Source: Anoplolepis gracilipes (lineage: Eukaryota; Arthropoda; Insecta; Hymenoptera; Formicidae). From it: a DNA stretch of 64,000 bases. The position numbers and the translations under genes were made by a program. Below, piece by piece: positions 14,521 through 28,527 of the stretch. The notes beneath the pieces were generated by a model. The model did not search any database, was not told the DNA's origin, and was given only the letters and a program-made list of their open reading frames with translations. The stretch is taken from the NCBI RefSeq assembly GCF_047496725.1, contig NC_132973.1, forward strand, positions 7,415,233 to 7,479,232, written 5' to 3'. Position 1 is the first letter of the stretch, and each line of letters begins with the position of its first letter.

Positions 14521-17391
14521 CAAAATTTCTGAATACGCGGGTTAAACTTTGAACTAGACTGCATGTTTACAAATCGTTAGGCGTATTCTCGCCAGTGGAG
14601 AGGACTATACGGGAAGTTGTATGAACGCTGCCTGATAGAATCGCGCGAGATCGCATCGGAAACGCGTCTATTCGTTTATCGGGAAATACATCGAAGTGTA
14701 TCGATCAGCGTCAGATCGATTTGCCTAATTAAACGATACGTTGATCGTTTTAGTAAAACGGGCAACGAGCGATGATGTGCCGCGGCGATACGCAATCATC
14801 ATCGTTGATATTACCGGGTCCCGTTTCCGATATTACCGCTGAACGGCCGTTAATAATGTAAATCGTCGTGGCTGGCTTTCTGTCAACGTAAATCGCACGT
14901 ATTGACGCGAGTCGAATTGCTTCATCAAAAGTCGGGTGAGAGTTAATGCGCAGTCGATTCATTTGATATTGACGTACGCGGTGCGTTTCATTTGTATAAT
15001 AAATGCGATCGGAATTAAACGAATGGCAAAATTATATGATTGAAATGAATTGAAAAAATCATACTTTTAATGAATTGTGTGTCTATAATAAAATAGAAAT
15101 AATATTTTAAATAAAATTTAATAAAGAGATCATATTTTTAATAAAATTGATAATAAAGTGATACTAAATAAATAATATAGAAAAACGTAGAAATATATAT
15201 TTATTAATAATTTAAAGGAATAAGAATTGCAGAATTGTAGTTGAAAATTGATAGATAAAAAAAATTGAAATCTAAATAGATATTTAATGATATTATTAAG
15301 TATTGAAGTGTGAAGTTTCTCTAAAATTATTATTTGATTTTTATATAAATAATGAAATATAAAGAAGTTTCTATCATTCTTAAAAGTATAATGAGAGTAA
15401 TATTAAAAACGAAAACTGATTAATGTTAAAGAATTCTCTGAGTTTCATCAGATATAAAAGAAATCACAAATATTCTTTCGCGATACACACTAATTATGTG
15501 TTCGAGGAAAAGTGATAGGCGGTCGTAAAAATAACCGAAGGCACTCGTTGTCGCGTGAAATAATTAATATGTTTGTTATTCCAAAAGTCAAAGTATTGAT
15601 AAGGAAGGCTTTAAAAAGCATCGATACTTTTAATTAATTTATGCTGCCGTTAATTATGTCAGCCGGCTCGTGTGAAACTCGCAAATTCCAAATGATAGTA
15701 TTCGTGAAACACACAAATGCTAGTGTCATTTGAAACGCTTTCTGATAAAAAAAAAAAAGAGATGATCCCCGTTTCTTAAACTACAAAACTTTTCGTATCT
15801 CCCTTACCGAATTCAACGGAATATTCGCGTCTCTCCCGCGAGAAACTTACGGCTGTTCTACTTCCGACCTCGTGTAAATAGTAGTAAGTTCGCCGAGAAC
15901 GAGACAGTGGTTTCTTGTGCGCGAAGCGTAATTGCGAAGTTTCGCGGAAGGGCGACTTAAATCGGGAAAATTGCGACGATGAATAAGCGGGGATGGAAGA
16001 TTTTGCTTTTAAGCAAGATTTAATTATATATCTTTGCAAAGTTTATGTTCGTAAAATGATTTATTTACTGCAACTACTTTAGAAGTATAAAAGATTTCAT
16101 ATTTAAAATCTAACCGAGCAAGACTAAATTTTTTTAAGCCAAAATTACATTTGAAGTTTAACAGGATTGGTAAAATCCCATATTTTTTTGGATAAAACAA
16201 CACATTAACAAAAAATAGACAAATAAGAGCCAAGCACTGTGTAATTAGTGCGCAATTATTTTATTTAACTTTTGGATAAAATTCGTGTCAATAATAAAAA
16301 TTGATATTTTCCAGAAAAATCTGCAAAAACTGGCAATTGGTCTTTTTATAAAAAATGTTTAAATAAATAAAAATTATTTTTATCTGTATTTGTCAATTAA
16401 GAATGTTTTCTAATTCAAGCTTTATCCAAAATAAAATCCGTAAATAGATTAAGATTCGACATAGCAAATAAATTAGATTTTTGTTGCAAGATATATTGAA
16501 TGATAAACGTAAAGGAGAATCTATATTATTATAATAAAAATTACTAATGCTGTTATTATTATATTTTTCTTATTAAACTAAAAATTAATATAAAAAGTAA
16601 CATTTATATCACTAAAGTGTTTATTTTATAAATTTTATATATTAATTTGAATTAAAAAAAGACTATAGTATTTATTTCATTTTTTTACTAATCACTATAG
16701 TTATTAGTATGATTTATTAAAGAAAAAATATTTTCTTTCTGTTACATAAATATATTTTGGCGTTACATACATATATTAATTATTTTTATACTTTTTGCTA
16801 TTGGCTAAAGTCCAGGACAGTAAAAACCATTTACCGGTTTTTTCCATTCACCTTTCTGACCAGTTCTGTAATTGAAATTAGCCTCAATATAGAGAAACTT
16901 ATACTTTCTCTAATGAATTGAAATTTGTAAATTAAAGATAAATTTTATTTAAACGAAAGATAATAAAATTTACAGGAAAAAATATATCTATATTAAATTA
17001 ATAAAAGTACGATGAGAATCATAACTTTAGTCTTATATAAATTATTTTGTACAAACTAAAATATGCACAGTATGAATATATGTGAAATTTATTAATGTGA
17101 AATGACACACTATCACGATCAAACTTTAATATTGACAATCCTAAAATATCGCCAAGATGACGCATTTCCTTCGTCTTTACGTAGCGGTCGCGTGTAATTG
17201 ATAATAAGGTAAACACTTGAACGGAGCGGGCAATCGATCAGCGAGGTTTGCTCAGCGTTTATCGGGAATCGTCTTGGCGAACGCTAAACAAATGTTCCCT
17301 GTTTATGTCGCCATACGTCCTTCGTATCGTCAATAATCGATTAATCAATATTTCTTACGAGAGGACATTTTTTTTTCCGTTTCTGTTACAG

Positions 17392-17538
17392 TCTGAGATC
17401 CAGGCAACCTAGCGGTCTGGACACAGGCGGGGTCCGACTAGAATTGAGTAAGGCTCTCAACCTCTGGGCCAGAAATTCGAAGCTCACCTTCCAGGAGATC
17501 AATAGCGATCATGCCGACATCCTAGTCTACTTTCATCG
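17392..17538 (+). CDS. Metalloproteinase exon: start of catalytic domain
   Basis: The acceptor is a TTCTGTTACAG-type site. The first base completes a codon, then the frame reads LRSRQPSGLDTGGVRLELSK and continues to DILVYFHR. This is the M10 region with the conserved 'kAl..Wa..s.LtF.ei' and 'aDIlv.F' patterns. The exon ends in CG, and joining to the next exon's A restores the Arg of FHRGYHGDG. The donor is therefore GC (17539-17540), not GT. Confidence 0.92.
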
Positions 17539-17778
17539 GCAAGTTTATCATTAATTTAATTATATATTTTTATCTGATTTATGCAATGATAAATCATTTT
17601 ATATGTTATAAATGTTTACATTGTAAGAATAATAAATTTTAATTAATTAATACTAAATAAAAAAACATTTTTTATACACTTTATATATATATATATATAT
17701 AAAGTGTATAAAAAATGTTTTTTTATTTAGTATTAATTAATTAAAATTTATTACTCTTACAATGATATATATATATAT

Positions 17779-17830
<52 letters not shown>

Positions 17831-17868
17831 TAACATTGTAAGAGTAATAATATATATTATATAATTTT

Positions 17869-17909
<41 letters not shown>

Positions 17910-20900
17910 AAAAAAAAGAAAATTTTTAGAAATCATGAGTTTGATCTTTCACCATAATTTGAATCGTGAGATTTTGAAAATTCGATGCAAAATTTGGAGT
18001 AATTTTACCAGCTATTAGTTACGTTCGCTAACGTTCGAAATTTCCACTATATTGCGCGACACAATATCCTATATAATAATAATAACATTATAACGTAATT
18101 CCGTGCGAAAATTCCGTGACATAATTTCACAGTAGCCGTATATACGTATAGAATGCAAACTCACGACGACCAATAATTTTGTTCGGTAAAACGCCACGTA
18201 ATATTCCCTGCGCATTATTCAGAGGTTATCACGGAGATGGATATCCGTTCGATGGCAGAGGTCAGATCCTGGCGCACGCGTTCTTCCCGGGCAGGGATCG
18301 CGGCGGGGACGCTCACTTCGACGAGGAGGAGATATGGTTGCTGGAGGACGATAGCAACGAGGAAGGTGAGTGGATCAGGAATTTTCCGATTCCGCTCGAG
18401 GAACAATTCGAACGGGTTCAAGTTCGCGTAGCAACGTCTCTCTCTCTTTCGCGGGCGAATAACTGGACTGTAAACTCGGTTAAAGTAGCAAAGTAAAGGT
18501 GGAAGTGATGAGAGGGGAATCAGCGGATACTACTTAATTCTGTTTGCGATGGATACTATTCACGCTAGAATTGCTTTTGTCCGAACTGTACTCGAAATCG
18601 TATCGATGCTCCGGGCGAAATCGAACGGTTCAGCCAACTATACGAAATGTTTCCGCTCCTCTTCTAAGCATCCCCTGCGATACACTTTCACGCAACGATC
18701 GAGCTAACCGCATCTTGGTGGCGCGCCAAATCGACCACTCGATACAAGACACGTGGTCACGTCGTCAGAAAGAAAAGTTCCGGTTGACTCAAGAAAGCGG
18801 TCCTTCGATTCTATCAAAGGCGCCGTTATATCGTTAGGATCGATATAAAATGCCAAATATGGCACGTAAAGCTATTCGCATGAGCGGCAAGGATATTCGA
18901 AATACTATTTGCGAGCCTCCTTTATCGATTCTTCTTTGTTGTGTGTTCGCCTCCTTTCCTGTAACGCAATAAGAATCGCTTTGTTTTCAACCGATTTTTT
19001 TTCAAAACATATATATATTTACCGATATTAATTATTAATCGCATATTTTGCATCAAAAAGTATATTTGAATTAAATATTTAGACTAAACAATTTTTTTAC
19101 ACAAAATTGTAATATTTTTATTTTTTTTTTTTTTTTTTTTTATTATCGTTATTTTTTTATCATTATACGTTCTTCAATTGAATATGTCAACTGAAATTAT
19201 AATTGGCGACGAATCTTGACGAGAATGAGCAAGGAAGAGCAGACCAGTCGCGGCAGACAACCTGTTGGAATGATTAACATTGTTTCCTTAATGGGTCGGC
19301 TTGCGTTTAATTAGTGCATTGATCGAGACGATGCGACGATGTCGCTTATAAAGAGATGGACAGGAGAAAGCGAATCCATCCGCTTCGCCTTCTATACTTG
19401 CTTCGAGATCGTTTAATTGCGTAATTTGCGTTGTGATTTTCGAGTAATTACAATAACAATTAACTAACTGTCGCAAATGGATTGTTTGTCCATTAATGCA
19501 CTGCTCTTAAATTTGTATTTCGCGAGATAGATAGCTGCGTGTTTTTTCTCGCAATTTATCGTTTAGAGTTGAAAGTACAGGGTGTTTTTTAACAATTATA
19601 TAAAATAATATGTATGAAAAGGATATTTATTAAATCTATGTATTACAAGCTACTAAAATATATATTTATTCTACTATTAATATTTATATTTTTTTGTAAA
19701 TTATAAATTATAAGGTACCTGATGAGTGTTATCTGTTTTTATAAATAATATTTTCTTGAAGAAGATAAAGAATTTACATTGAAAAGATAATTACGTCTTG
19801 TGTAGGTATGTTTAGCTAAACATTTATTTATTAATTTTGATTTTACAATTTTTCTTTCTTACATTTTGAAGGCGAATAATTATACAACGTCAGATTAATT
19901 AATAACAGATACTGTAACATTTTTTAACTCGAATTACAATTATTCTGTAATAAAATGATACTCTTTTTGTTCTCTATTGTAAATATTTAATTATTTTTTT
20001 CTTTTTGTCGGATAGATTTTATTTCATTGATTCATTACTGAAGAAAGGATAATTAGCAGAGAATAATTAGAGACGATTTATATACACGGTTGACGATTTA
20101 TCGCGAATATCGCGGAGAAGACGGCGAAATATTTCACTCGATATGTTCGCTCTCGTGCAACTCGAGCGCAACAACAAAGTCCGTCGTATCGTTTTTACCG
20201 CTTTACTGCAACGTCGTTGCAACGTTCTGCATAATACGTTTCTGTACTTTCTTCGCGCTACATCGCGTCATACTCCACCTTCTGCAGTTGGAAGTTTTAA
20301 GCGACGGCGAATGAACATCGTGAAATACAATCCGCGGTACCAGCTTTTTCCTCGTCAAGAACTAATTTGCTCTCAAGCAAAATCGCTTTGCAGAAATAAA
20401 ACTGCTATAATACAAAAATACCTGCAGGGAACGGTGAAAATTAAAACAAAAAATCTCTACAAATCCTGTAACTCATAAAATGTAATCTTCCTTTAATACC
20501 GCAAAACTTTTTGTAGATGTTACGTTTTAATTTATCGCTTAAATACTGTATTGACACATATACTAACATTTTTGGTGATAATATTGAATTATGTATATAG
20601 AAATAAATTATTCTCTATTTTAATCAGTTTTATATAGAATAAAATCTAGAAGAACATGAGAAAAAATTAGATGGAATTCTCATTACCATTCTTAAAAAAT
20701 TCATTTTCTGCGAAAGTCAAGATTGCGAAAAATAAATTAAAATATAATTGCGCAAACATACACACACAAATATATATATATATATAATGAATCACTAAAA
20801 ATGTTGCAAATTAATATTTCTGAAACGGAACGAGATGTGAAATTTTTATTTTCCAGCGCTCGATATTGAAGCGAGCATTGTGTGATGAAGTTAATTTTTT

Positions 20901-22105
20901 TAAGCGGTTGTTAAGGTCATTTTAAGCACACTTTAATCTTTTTAATTAATAATATGTACTTTTTATTACATACAATTGTAGCCTCCATCTCTTGACGAGT
21001 AAAATGACCACACATAGTGCGTCATAAGGTTACATCAAGTCACAATGAAAAAACAATGTGAAACAGCAAAAAGTGTTCTTGTTGACTCTTGTTAGCTCAA
21101 GACATCTTTAAAATGATCTTAACGATGATCTTTGCTTAAAAGTGCGATACAATTGTTAGAGAATAAAAATTTCATATCTCCTTCAATTTTAGAAATATTA
21201 GTCTGTAACACCTTTAGTGATTCACCCTGTACATACACATTTTTATTGTATTAAAAAATTTTTATATGTAATAAAATTTTTTTTTAACTGTGATCATTCG
21301 AAACTTTATTTGAACGCAAATCTTTTTTTCTGTTAATTTTATTTGACTGAACATTTCAAAACTTTTACCATAAATTTACACTGAAAAAATTACATTCTCA
21401 TTTTAATAATATTTTACTTATCTTTCTAACATCTTTCTTTAAAATAAGCATCAAAAGGATTCTCTTAGTTTAAGAGAGAAAAATAAAGTCCTTTAAAGAA
21501 TAAAATAGAATTTCAGATATTCTTAACATGTAAAAATATGTACTGAACAAGATATGTTTTATTATATTTTTTAATACTTGGGATTATTAATCGCAATAAT
21601 AACAAACAACAATTTTACAAAATGGACTATTATTTATTAAAACTTTGACAAATTAAATATACAGTTTTTACTAAAGTTATAAATAAGGTATTTTAAGAAA
21701 TATCATGTAAAAAGAAAATTTTCGAGAATACAATTTTTTGGTTTACACATTAAACGCTTGAAATTTAATCATTATGTACTCTCATGACAGCAAGTTAAAA
21801 TTTTCTCAGCGAAATTTTAACTTTAATGGTAGCTTTTAATAATAACATCATTCCCTTATTACGAGCAACAACAGAAACGCGTGCAAACGTTTCTCTTTGT
21901 AACGTTTTGTAAGGACAGTTTCGTACGTGTAATTGCATGTAAGTATTATATGCAAAGCCGCGGGCTAATTTTCTGTAGCTCCTAAGGAGAAGAGAAAGGG
22001 TAATTTAATTACCGTCACGTTCGAGCTATTAATTAGCCATATTAATTAATTAGATCGTTCCGATATCGAAAGTTGGATTCGTCTCGGCGCGATCATATCT
22101 ATCGA

Positions 22106-22138
<33 letters not shown>

Positions 22139-25100
22139 GTTATTATTATTATATATTATTATTATTATTTAGGCCCGATTCTTTTTCTTCGATCGAATTA
22201 TTTAAATTTTGTATGACATCGTTAATATTGCAGCAGCTTAGCGTCAGGCGCATTTGTAGTTTTCGTTAGCATGGTTATAAGCATCGTATGTTACTGCGAC
22301 ATCGCCACAGGACTCTCTTGCTTCCATTAACAACCGTTGCATGAGTATTCAGATTGCTAATTTGGGCATTTCGTGTTGATATCAGAATATCGCGGCGTTT
22401 CGATTTGTCGGTTTAAATTCTTTTATTTGACTGTGACAAGAACGAATAAAAATACTCGACGTCAAAAACTACATTTTTCTCTTTCTGATTTTAATTGCTA
22501 CAGCATATACATAAACTCTAAAAGAATATTAAAAAATAATTTGAATAATAATTTAAATTATTAAACAAGTTGTTCTCTTAAATGAATTTTAATTTATGTT
22601 AAAAGGATTTTAATTACAAAAAGTTATCAATTACAAAAAATATAAAAAACTAGAGTATTGTTTAATTAATTAAAAAATGTAAAGTATAAATAATTTTGTA
22701 TAATATTATGTAACATATATTGTCATACATATATTATCAAAGAAATTGTTAAGAAATATCTCAATTGATGATTTAAAGTTGAAAAGAGCAGTTTTGGAAC
22801 GCTCTGTATATAAGTTCTCTATAAACGTCGAGTTTGATTTTGGTAAGATAGATATCAAAGTTGGTTTTCTCGTTGATCGAATCAGAAGACCTTTGCGATA
22901 TCGATGTACTGTGGCTAAAAGAATTAAAGTCTCAACGAACATGCGAGCGAATGTGTTTTTTTCGAGTTAGAGAATTAAAATCTCAAAAGCTATACGCGCG
23001 TATTTTCAATAAAAAAAAAAAATTATTCAGTTAAAAAAATTAAAATCTCTGCATTCTGTTTATTCATTTTCTTTTTCTTCACAATCTGTCTCCAGAAGAA
23101 TTTGAAATTTACAAGATTTACAAAACAATTCCGTGAAATCTACGCGTTTCTTTCCAATTTAAAATATAATAAGAGGAAAAAGGAAATATCGCGCGGGATC
23201 GATTAACACAATATTTCCTTTGATTACTATATTAGTGACTTTCGTCGAGAGCGAACTGAAACCTCCTGCGAGGCGTCAGTCGCATAATATATAATTCGCA
23301 AATTTAACTGTATCCCAGTTTCTCCCTATTTGCGAAGATAGTACGGTGGAATCGCCAGGGACGTCATTAGCAATTCATAACTGACATAACTGCTGGTTGA
23401 ACGCCGCTCACAAATCGGTTACATTTGTTCGCTGTCCGAGATGTGTATCGTCTCTCGTTGTAACTGGGTTAATTTAAAGCGAAGGCTGCCTCACCATTAA
23501 TGACGTTTGCCTAACGAGAATTATTAAGCATTCGCGTATAGAGCAATACTATCTGCGACAGTCATTTAGGCTAATAGCTTTCGAGTGACCACATGTCAGT
23601 TAAGTTTGCAATTAGCTCGGCAAACCGCAAATAACTATTATGCACTTGAAAACATTCGTTTAAGTTAAATATTGTAATAAATATTCAAAGTCTTCGATGT
23701 AAAAGAAATAGAAATTTAAAAAAGGATCTGTCTCTACATAAAAAAAGTAAACATTTTTGTATAAATAACAAAATCTCTCTCTTTATCTATAAAAAAAAAA
23801 AAAAAAAAAAAAAAAAACAAGTAAAATACATAAAGATATTTATTGTTCTTTTTCATCAGGCTTTTATTTGCGTAATCACTCATAGATCAACTTTAACGTT
23901 ATACAGTGTAAAATATCGAATAATTTCTTGCATACATTGGAAGTTTGCACGAGCTAAGAATCTCACCGTCTCGTCTTTAGTCACGTCTCTTGTATGTTTC
24001 GCGAGAGATGAGTACATAACATAAGAAGAAAGGGAAAGATGTCCGCAAAATATAGCAAAAGTTATCTCGTTAAAGTATACTACACATTCGTCGTCTGGTA
24101 ATATCTTGACACTCATTCAGTGTAAGAACTCAGAGTAAGAAACTCATAGTTAGTGGGAATTCTTGACGCGAGTCAAGAGAAATTCGGATGAGCGTATCAC
24201 TTATGAAGAGCCTGTAAAGTCTATTGCATTATATAAAAGAAATAAATAAATGAACATACAATCTGAATTTTATTAAATTTCGAATTTTTTGGCTGAATCT
24301 CTTCCCTCAGATAAATTTTTCATCGACATAGAAGTTTTATCTTTTTATAAATATTTAATAATTTTTTAAATAAATCCGTATAGAAAAAATTGTACGGTGG
24401 TTACATATTCTTTAACGATGACTGAATATAAATTTACGGATGAGGACTTTGCCCGGCGACACAAGCAACGATTCGCGATACTATCAATTTTTCCAGCAAC
24501 GGCAACCCTCGTATCGGCGATCGCTTTGCAATCTAACCCATATCTGAAAACGTACTTTGCCGACGCGGATTGGAATCGAATGGGAGCGAAACGAAACGAA
24601 GGCGGAGATTCCACGACGATGGCGGCAGTTCTCGATGCAATTGCCCGGAAAATTCGGCACGCGGGCGCATAGAAGTTTCCGATATTTTACGGATGAAAAT
24701 TCGCTTCTCTCGTGCACCAGTATCTTTCGAAGCAATCGTGACAAATAAAATATTAAGATTTAATCATTGTTTAAGCATTTAAAAGAAATCATTACATATT
24801 CAGATTGATTTTTGAAAAATATAAAACGCAAAATTAAAAAATGCGTTTTACATACATATACAATATATATTATATAGTTGCGATAAATGTTGTTAATTTA
24901 CATAATTTTATATAAAAGTATATCCTCTTAAATTTAGCCTTTAAATAAATAAACAGTATCTTGGTCTTTGCATATAAACTGTAGAAAAATAAAATTTATA
25001 TTGAGATTAAAATTTATATATATGTATTTCGTTTTCTTAAGTAGTCACTATAATATATTTCCAATTCTCGTAAAGAAGCATTTTTAGTTTCCGAATTTAA

Positions 25101-26294
25101 CTTTATTTGATGTTTCCTGCTAGATATAAATCATACAACATACATATATAATGTGTGTGATTAATAAAAATAAATTTACGTCAATGCAATATATAAATTT
25201 TGTAATTTAACGTTAATTATTTGATGAAACAGCTATATATGTTATATAATATATCGTATGTTTCCGTTTTCGCGAGATATTCGCCAGACTGTGTATGCAT
25301 AAAAATTCCGCGGCTTTGCGAATCTGTATGCTACCCGTCTTGTGTCGCATTCCGCGCACACATGCGCGGAATGCTCACAGATATTGCGGTTAACATCAAC
25401 GCGCGTGGGTGGGAGGCTGCTAGGGTATACCATGCAGATAACCGAGTCTTGAATATCTCTCCTCTGTTCTTTCCTCTTTCAGGCACCAGTCTGTTCGCAG
25501 TGGCCGCTCATGAATTCGGCCATTCCCTGGGACTGGCGCACAGCTCGGTCCAGGGTGCGCTCATGTATCCCTGGTATCAAGGACTGAGCCCCAACTACGA
25601 ACTGCCGGAGGACGACCGACATGGAATTCAGCAGATGTACGGTGAGTACTCCCTTTTGTAACATTAATATTCACACACGATCATGTTAATTAAATAGCAC
25701 GGTACTTAAATAGCATTAGCGCGACTTTTGTTTCTTTAACGTGCGTATTCTGCAAAAAAATATGGCTCTTCAAATATTACTCTTGAAAAAAAAAAAAAAA
25801 AAGAAAATATCTTAAAATTATTTAATCTTGAAATACGGTGAAGTTACTGGAATTAAAATCAAAATGTTAGCTCTGTAAATATCATTATAAAGTTAAATCC
25901 AACAAGTAGATACATTAATATTAATACTATTATTGATTATGAATATTTAAAAGAGAAAAGGAGAGAGATTAGAGTTATTAAAAATTAAATATAAGCTATA
26001 AATTATATTATTATATAAACTACAAGTGGAAACAGCAGCTAGAATTATTTCAATCGTACTTCAGGATTATAACCTTCATCGACTGCTTCATCTTTCGAAT
26101 TCTCTTCGTATATATACGCTGCGAAAATCGCACGAGCGGTTTATCTCGATCGTAAAACTCTCTGCAATATAGTACTGACAGATTTATGGGGGGACCGTTA
26201 TCAAACAGGGGGAAAATCGCGCTGCATGGGTGAGCGTCGTTCGAGCAACGTTTAAATTTCAGAATTTTGGGCACGCTATTCCTCTCTCTCTCTC

Positions 26295-26326
<32 letters not shown>

Positions 26327-26407
26327 GTAACAGGCGATGCTGTTACAGTCGCGACATAACGCTAGCGTGTTAGCGGGCAATTGAGAGTATATTAGAAAAG
26401 TTGTTTA

Positions 26408-26461
<54 letters not shown>

Positions 26462-28496
26462 CCTCTCTTCTCTCTCGCCGACCTGGCGAGCTTGATGTAC
26501 GAAAATGTATAGAGTGATTCGCGGGGGAGGTATGTAGGTCAAATCTCTTCGTCAAATTTTTACAACATTTTGTTAGTCATGTGCATTTTATGAATGAAAT
26601 TAAATATATGTAGAACAATTATAAAAAAAATACATTTATATATGATATTAATACTATTAATGTTTTTTCAAATTAATTAGAAGTATATATAATAATATAT
26701 ATAATGTATATATGTATGTATATACATATATGTTTGATAATGTAAAATTTTTTTATTTATATTTATACTTATTTGATTAATTAAATATATGCATAAGGTT
26801 TGATATAAAGGAATTAAATTTTTGAAGCGAATATAATACAGATGTCAGAAATAATTTTGAGAAGTCTTATTTGTGTCAAAATTATGCGAAATATTCTCGA
26901 TGCATACTGAGTTGTAACGATATATACTATTGTTGAAATTACCCGCGTCATTTTGTCTTGTACAGAATCGTAACTTGAGCGTTGCTTTAATCATATGCAG
27001 TCATGGGAAACAGTTTAGTTATATTCACCCGACCGAATTGCGTGGAAACTAGCAGTCCAATATACAGGGTGTCGAAAATAGATGTTAAACTACATAACAT
27101 ATATATTTAGATATCAAATGTGTGGGTACATATATATATCTTACAAAATTGTACTTTTTACAAGTGTTTGTGAGATTTGGTTTGAGCTTGAAATATATAA
27201 TAACTCAATGTCGAATAAGTCAAAGTAGATTTAGACACCTTATATATGGTTCTTTAATCCAAATTAATATAGGCGCCGATATGCCGGAAATTTGAGTTCT
27301 GGAGCAAGGATACATCGTATAGTTTCGCAGTAGATAAGGTACTTTGTAGTCTGACGACGGAGTAAAGTTGGCTTTTCAGTAGCAAACCCGTTCGGATAGT
27401 CAGCCTGTATAGCAAACTGCGGTTATGCTCATTAAGTACATAAGCCATAAGCGATCTTATAACGTTTATAGCACGCACATTAAGCATGAAGGATGTAAAA
27501 AATTCAGTTAAACGCATAAAAAAGATATTCACGCATTCGAGCATTGTTAATTCGCGTTATGCAAAAAACAATAACTAGAAGCAATAATTTCTTTTTTTTT
27601 GCATGGATATTATTTAAATGTAGCACGTTAATTAATTTACATATTTTAAACATGTATTATTATATAATAAGACATTCCTCTTCCTGTTGAGTAATGTTTA
27701 CACAGTATCGCTTAAAAATAAGAATAAAATCAAATCAAAAGATAAAAGTTCTTCTATAATTTATTGAAAATCAAACCGACTAGGTATATAAAATCATGAC
27801 TATATAAAAAAATAAAATTCTTTGATATAAATAAAACTGTTCTTTCTCTTGACGAAATATGTCTTGATTTCTCTGACAGCCAATATGACCGACGATAAAA
27901 GTGATGCATCATATGCTTTATATAAAACTGTTGGAAGGTTAGAAGAACGGCAAGAACTAGTTTCCGGCGGTTGTTGCGATGTTTGAAAATAGAGAAACTT
28001 TTGACCTACTATCTTTATACAGTTGACTTTATAATGCTGGGAAGCAAGTACGTGAGTGTATTACACGTGCGGACACACATATAAGCGACGTTTTCCATCT
28101 TCTCATGTAAAAATAAATCTCGTAAGAAATTTTTCATACCAATTTTCTGAAGCTTATTTTTTTTTTATTTTCTGAATCTAAATTTATTTGTATTATTACT
28201 GATATAATTTTGGGTTTTTTAAAATTTCACAAATTTCTTAACGTAATTATAAATCACCTAATTATGTATATTATTATTACGCTATCATTTGCTTAATTTA
28301 TGTATTATGCGTATTAAAATTTGTTTTTATACTTATATAATTTTTTTCTATATAAAATTACGACATGTGTAATTTAATATATTACGCTTAATTATAGATT
28401 ATAAATTATTTTAATTCGTCTTCACTCAAATAATCTTTTCACGCTATTTAATTATCATTGTTACTATTCTCTCCAGGAAGCAATCGATACTTTGAC

Positions 28497-28527
<31 letters not shown>

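Larger units (their letters stand above)
1..17391. other. Long stretch without a recognisable gene
   Basis: I read both strands for conserved protein motifs and found none. The open frames here are short or low in complexity. No metalloproteinase cysteine-switch motif (PRCG-type) was seen, so the 5' exons of the downstream metalloproteinase were not located. The stretch contains AC, GA, CT and TA microsatellites, poly-T tracts and CpG-rich islets (about 7650-8560 and 13440-13820). It is probably 5' intron or intergenic DNA; that is inference. Confidence 0.6.
18366..25482 (+). other. Metalloproteinase intron, 7.1 kb
   Basis: A GT-AG intron between catalytic-domain exons. It holds an inverted-repeat element at 20788-21230, an (ATT)n tract, a poly-A tract, CpG-rich islets (about 20090-20320 and 24400-24700) and a GC-rich hairpin at 25347-25374. 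No coding sequence was recognised. Confidence 0.8.

Noticed and set aside
25221..25482. In-frame open sequence upstream of the zinc-site exon
   Set aside because: Family alignment goes directly from the structural-zinc exon to GTSLFAVAAHEFGH. A strong acceptor marks the exon start, and the upstream residues are not MMP-like.
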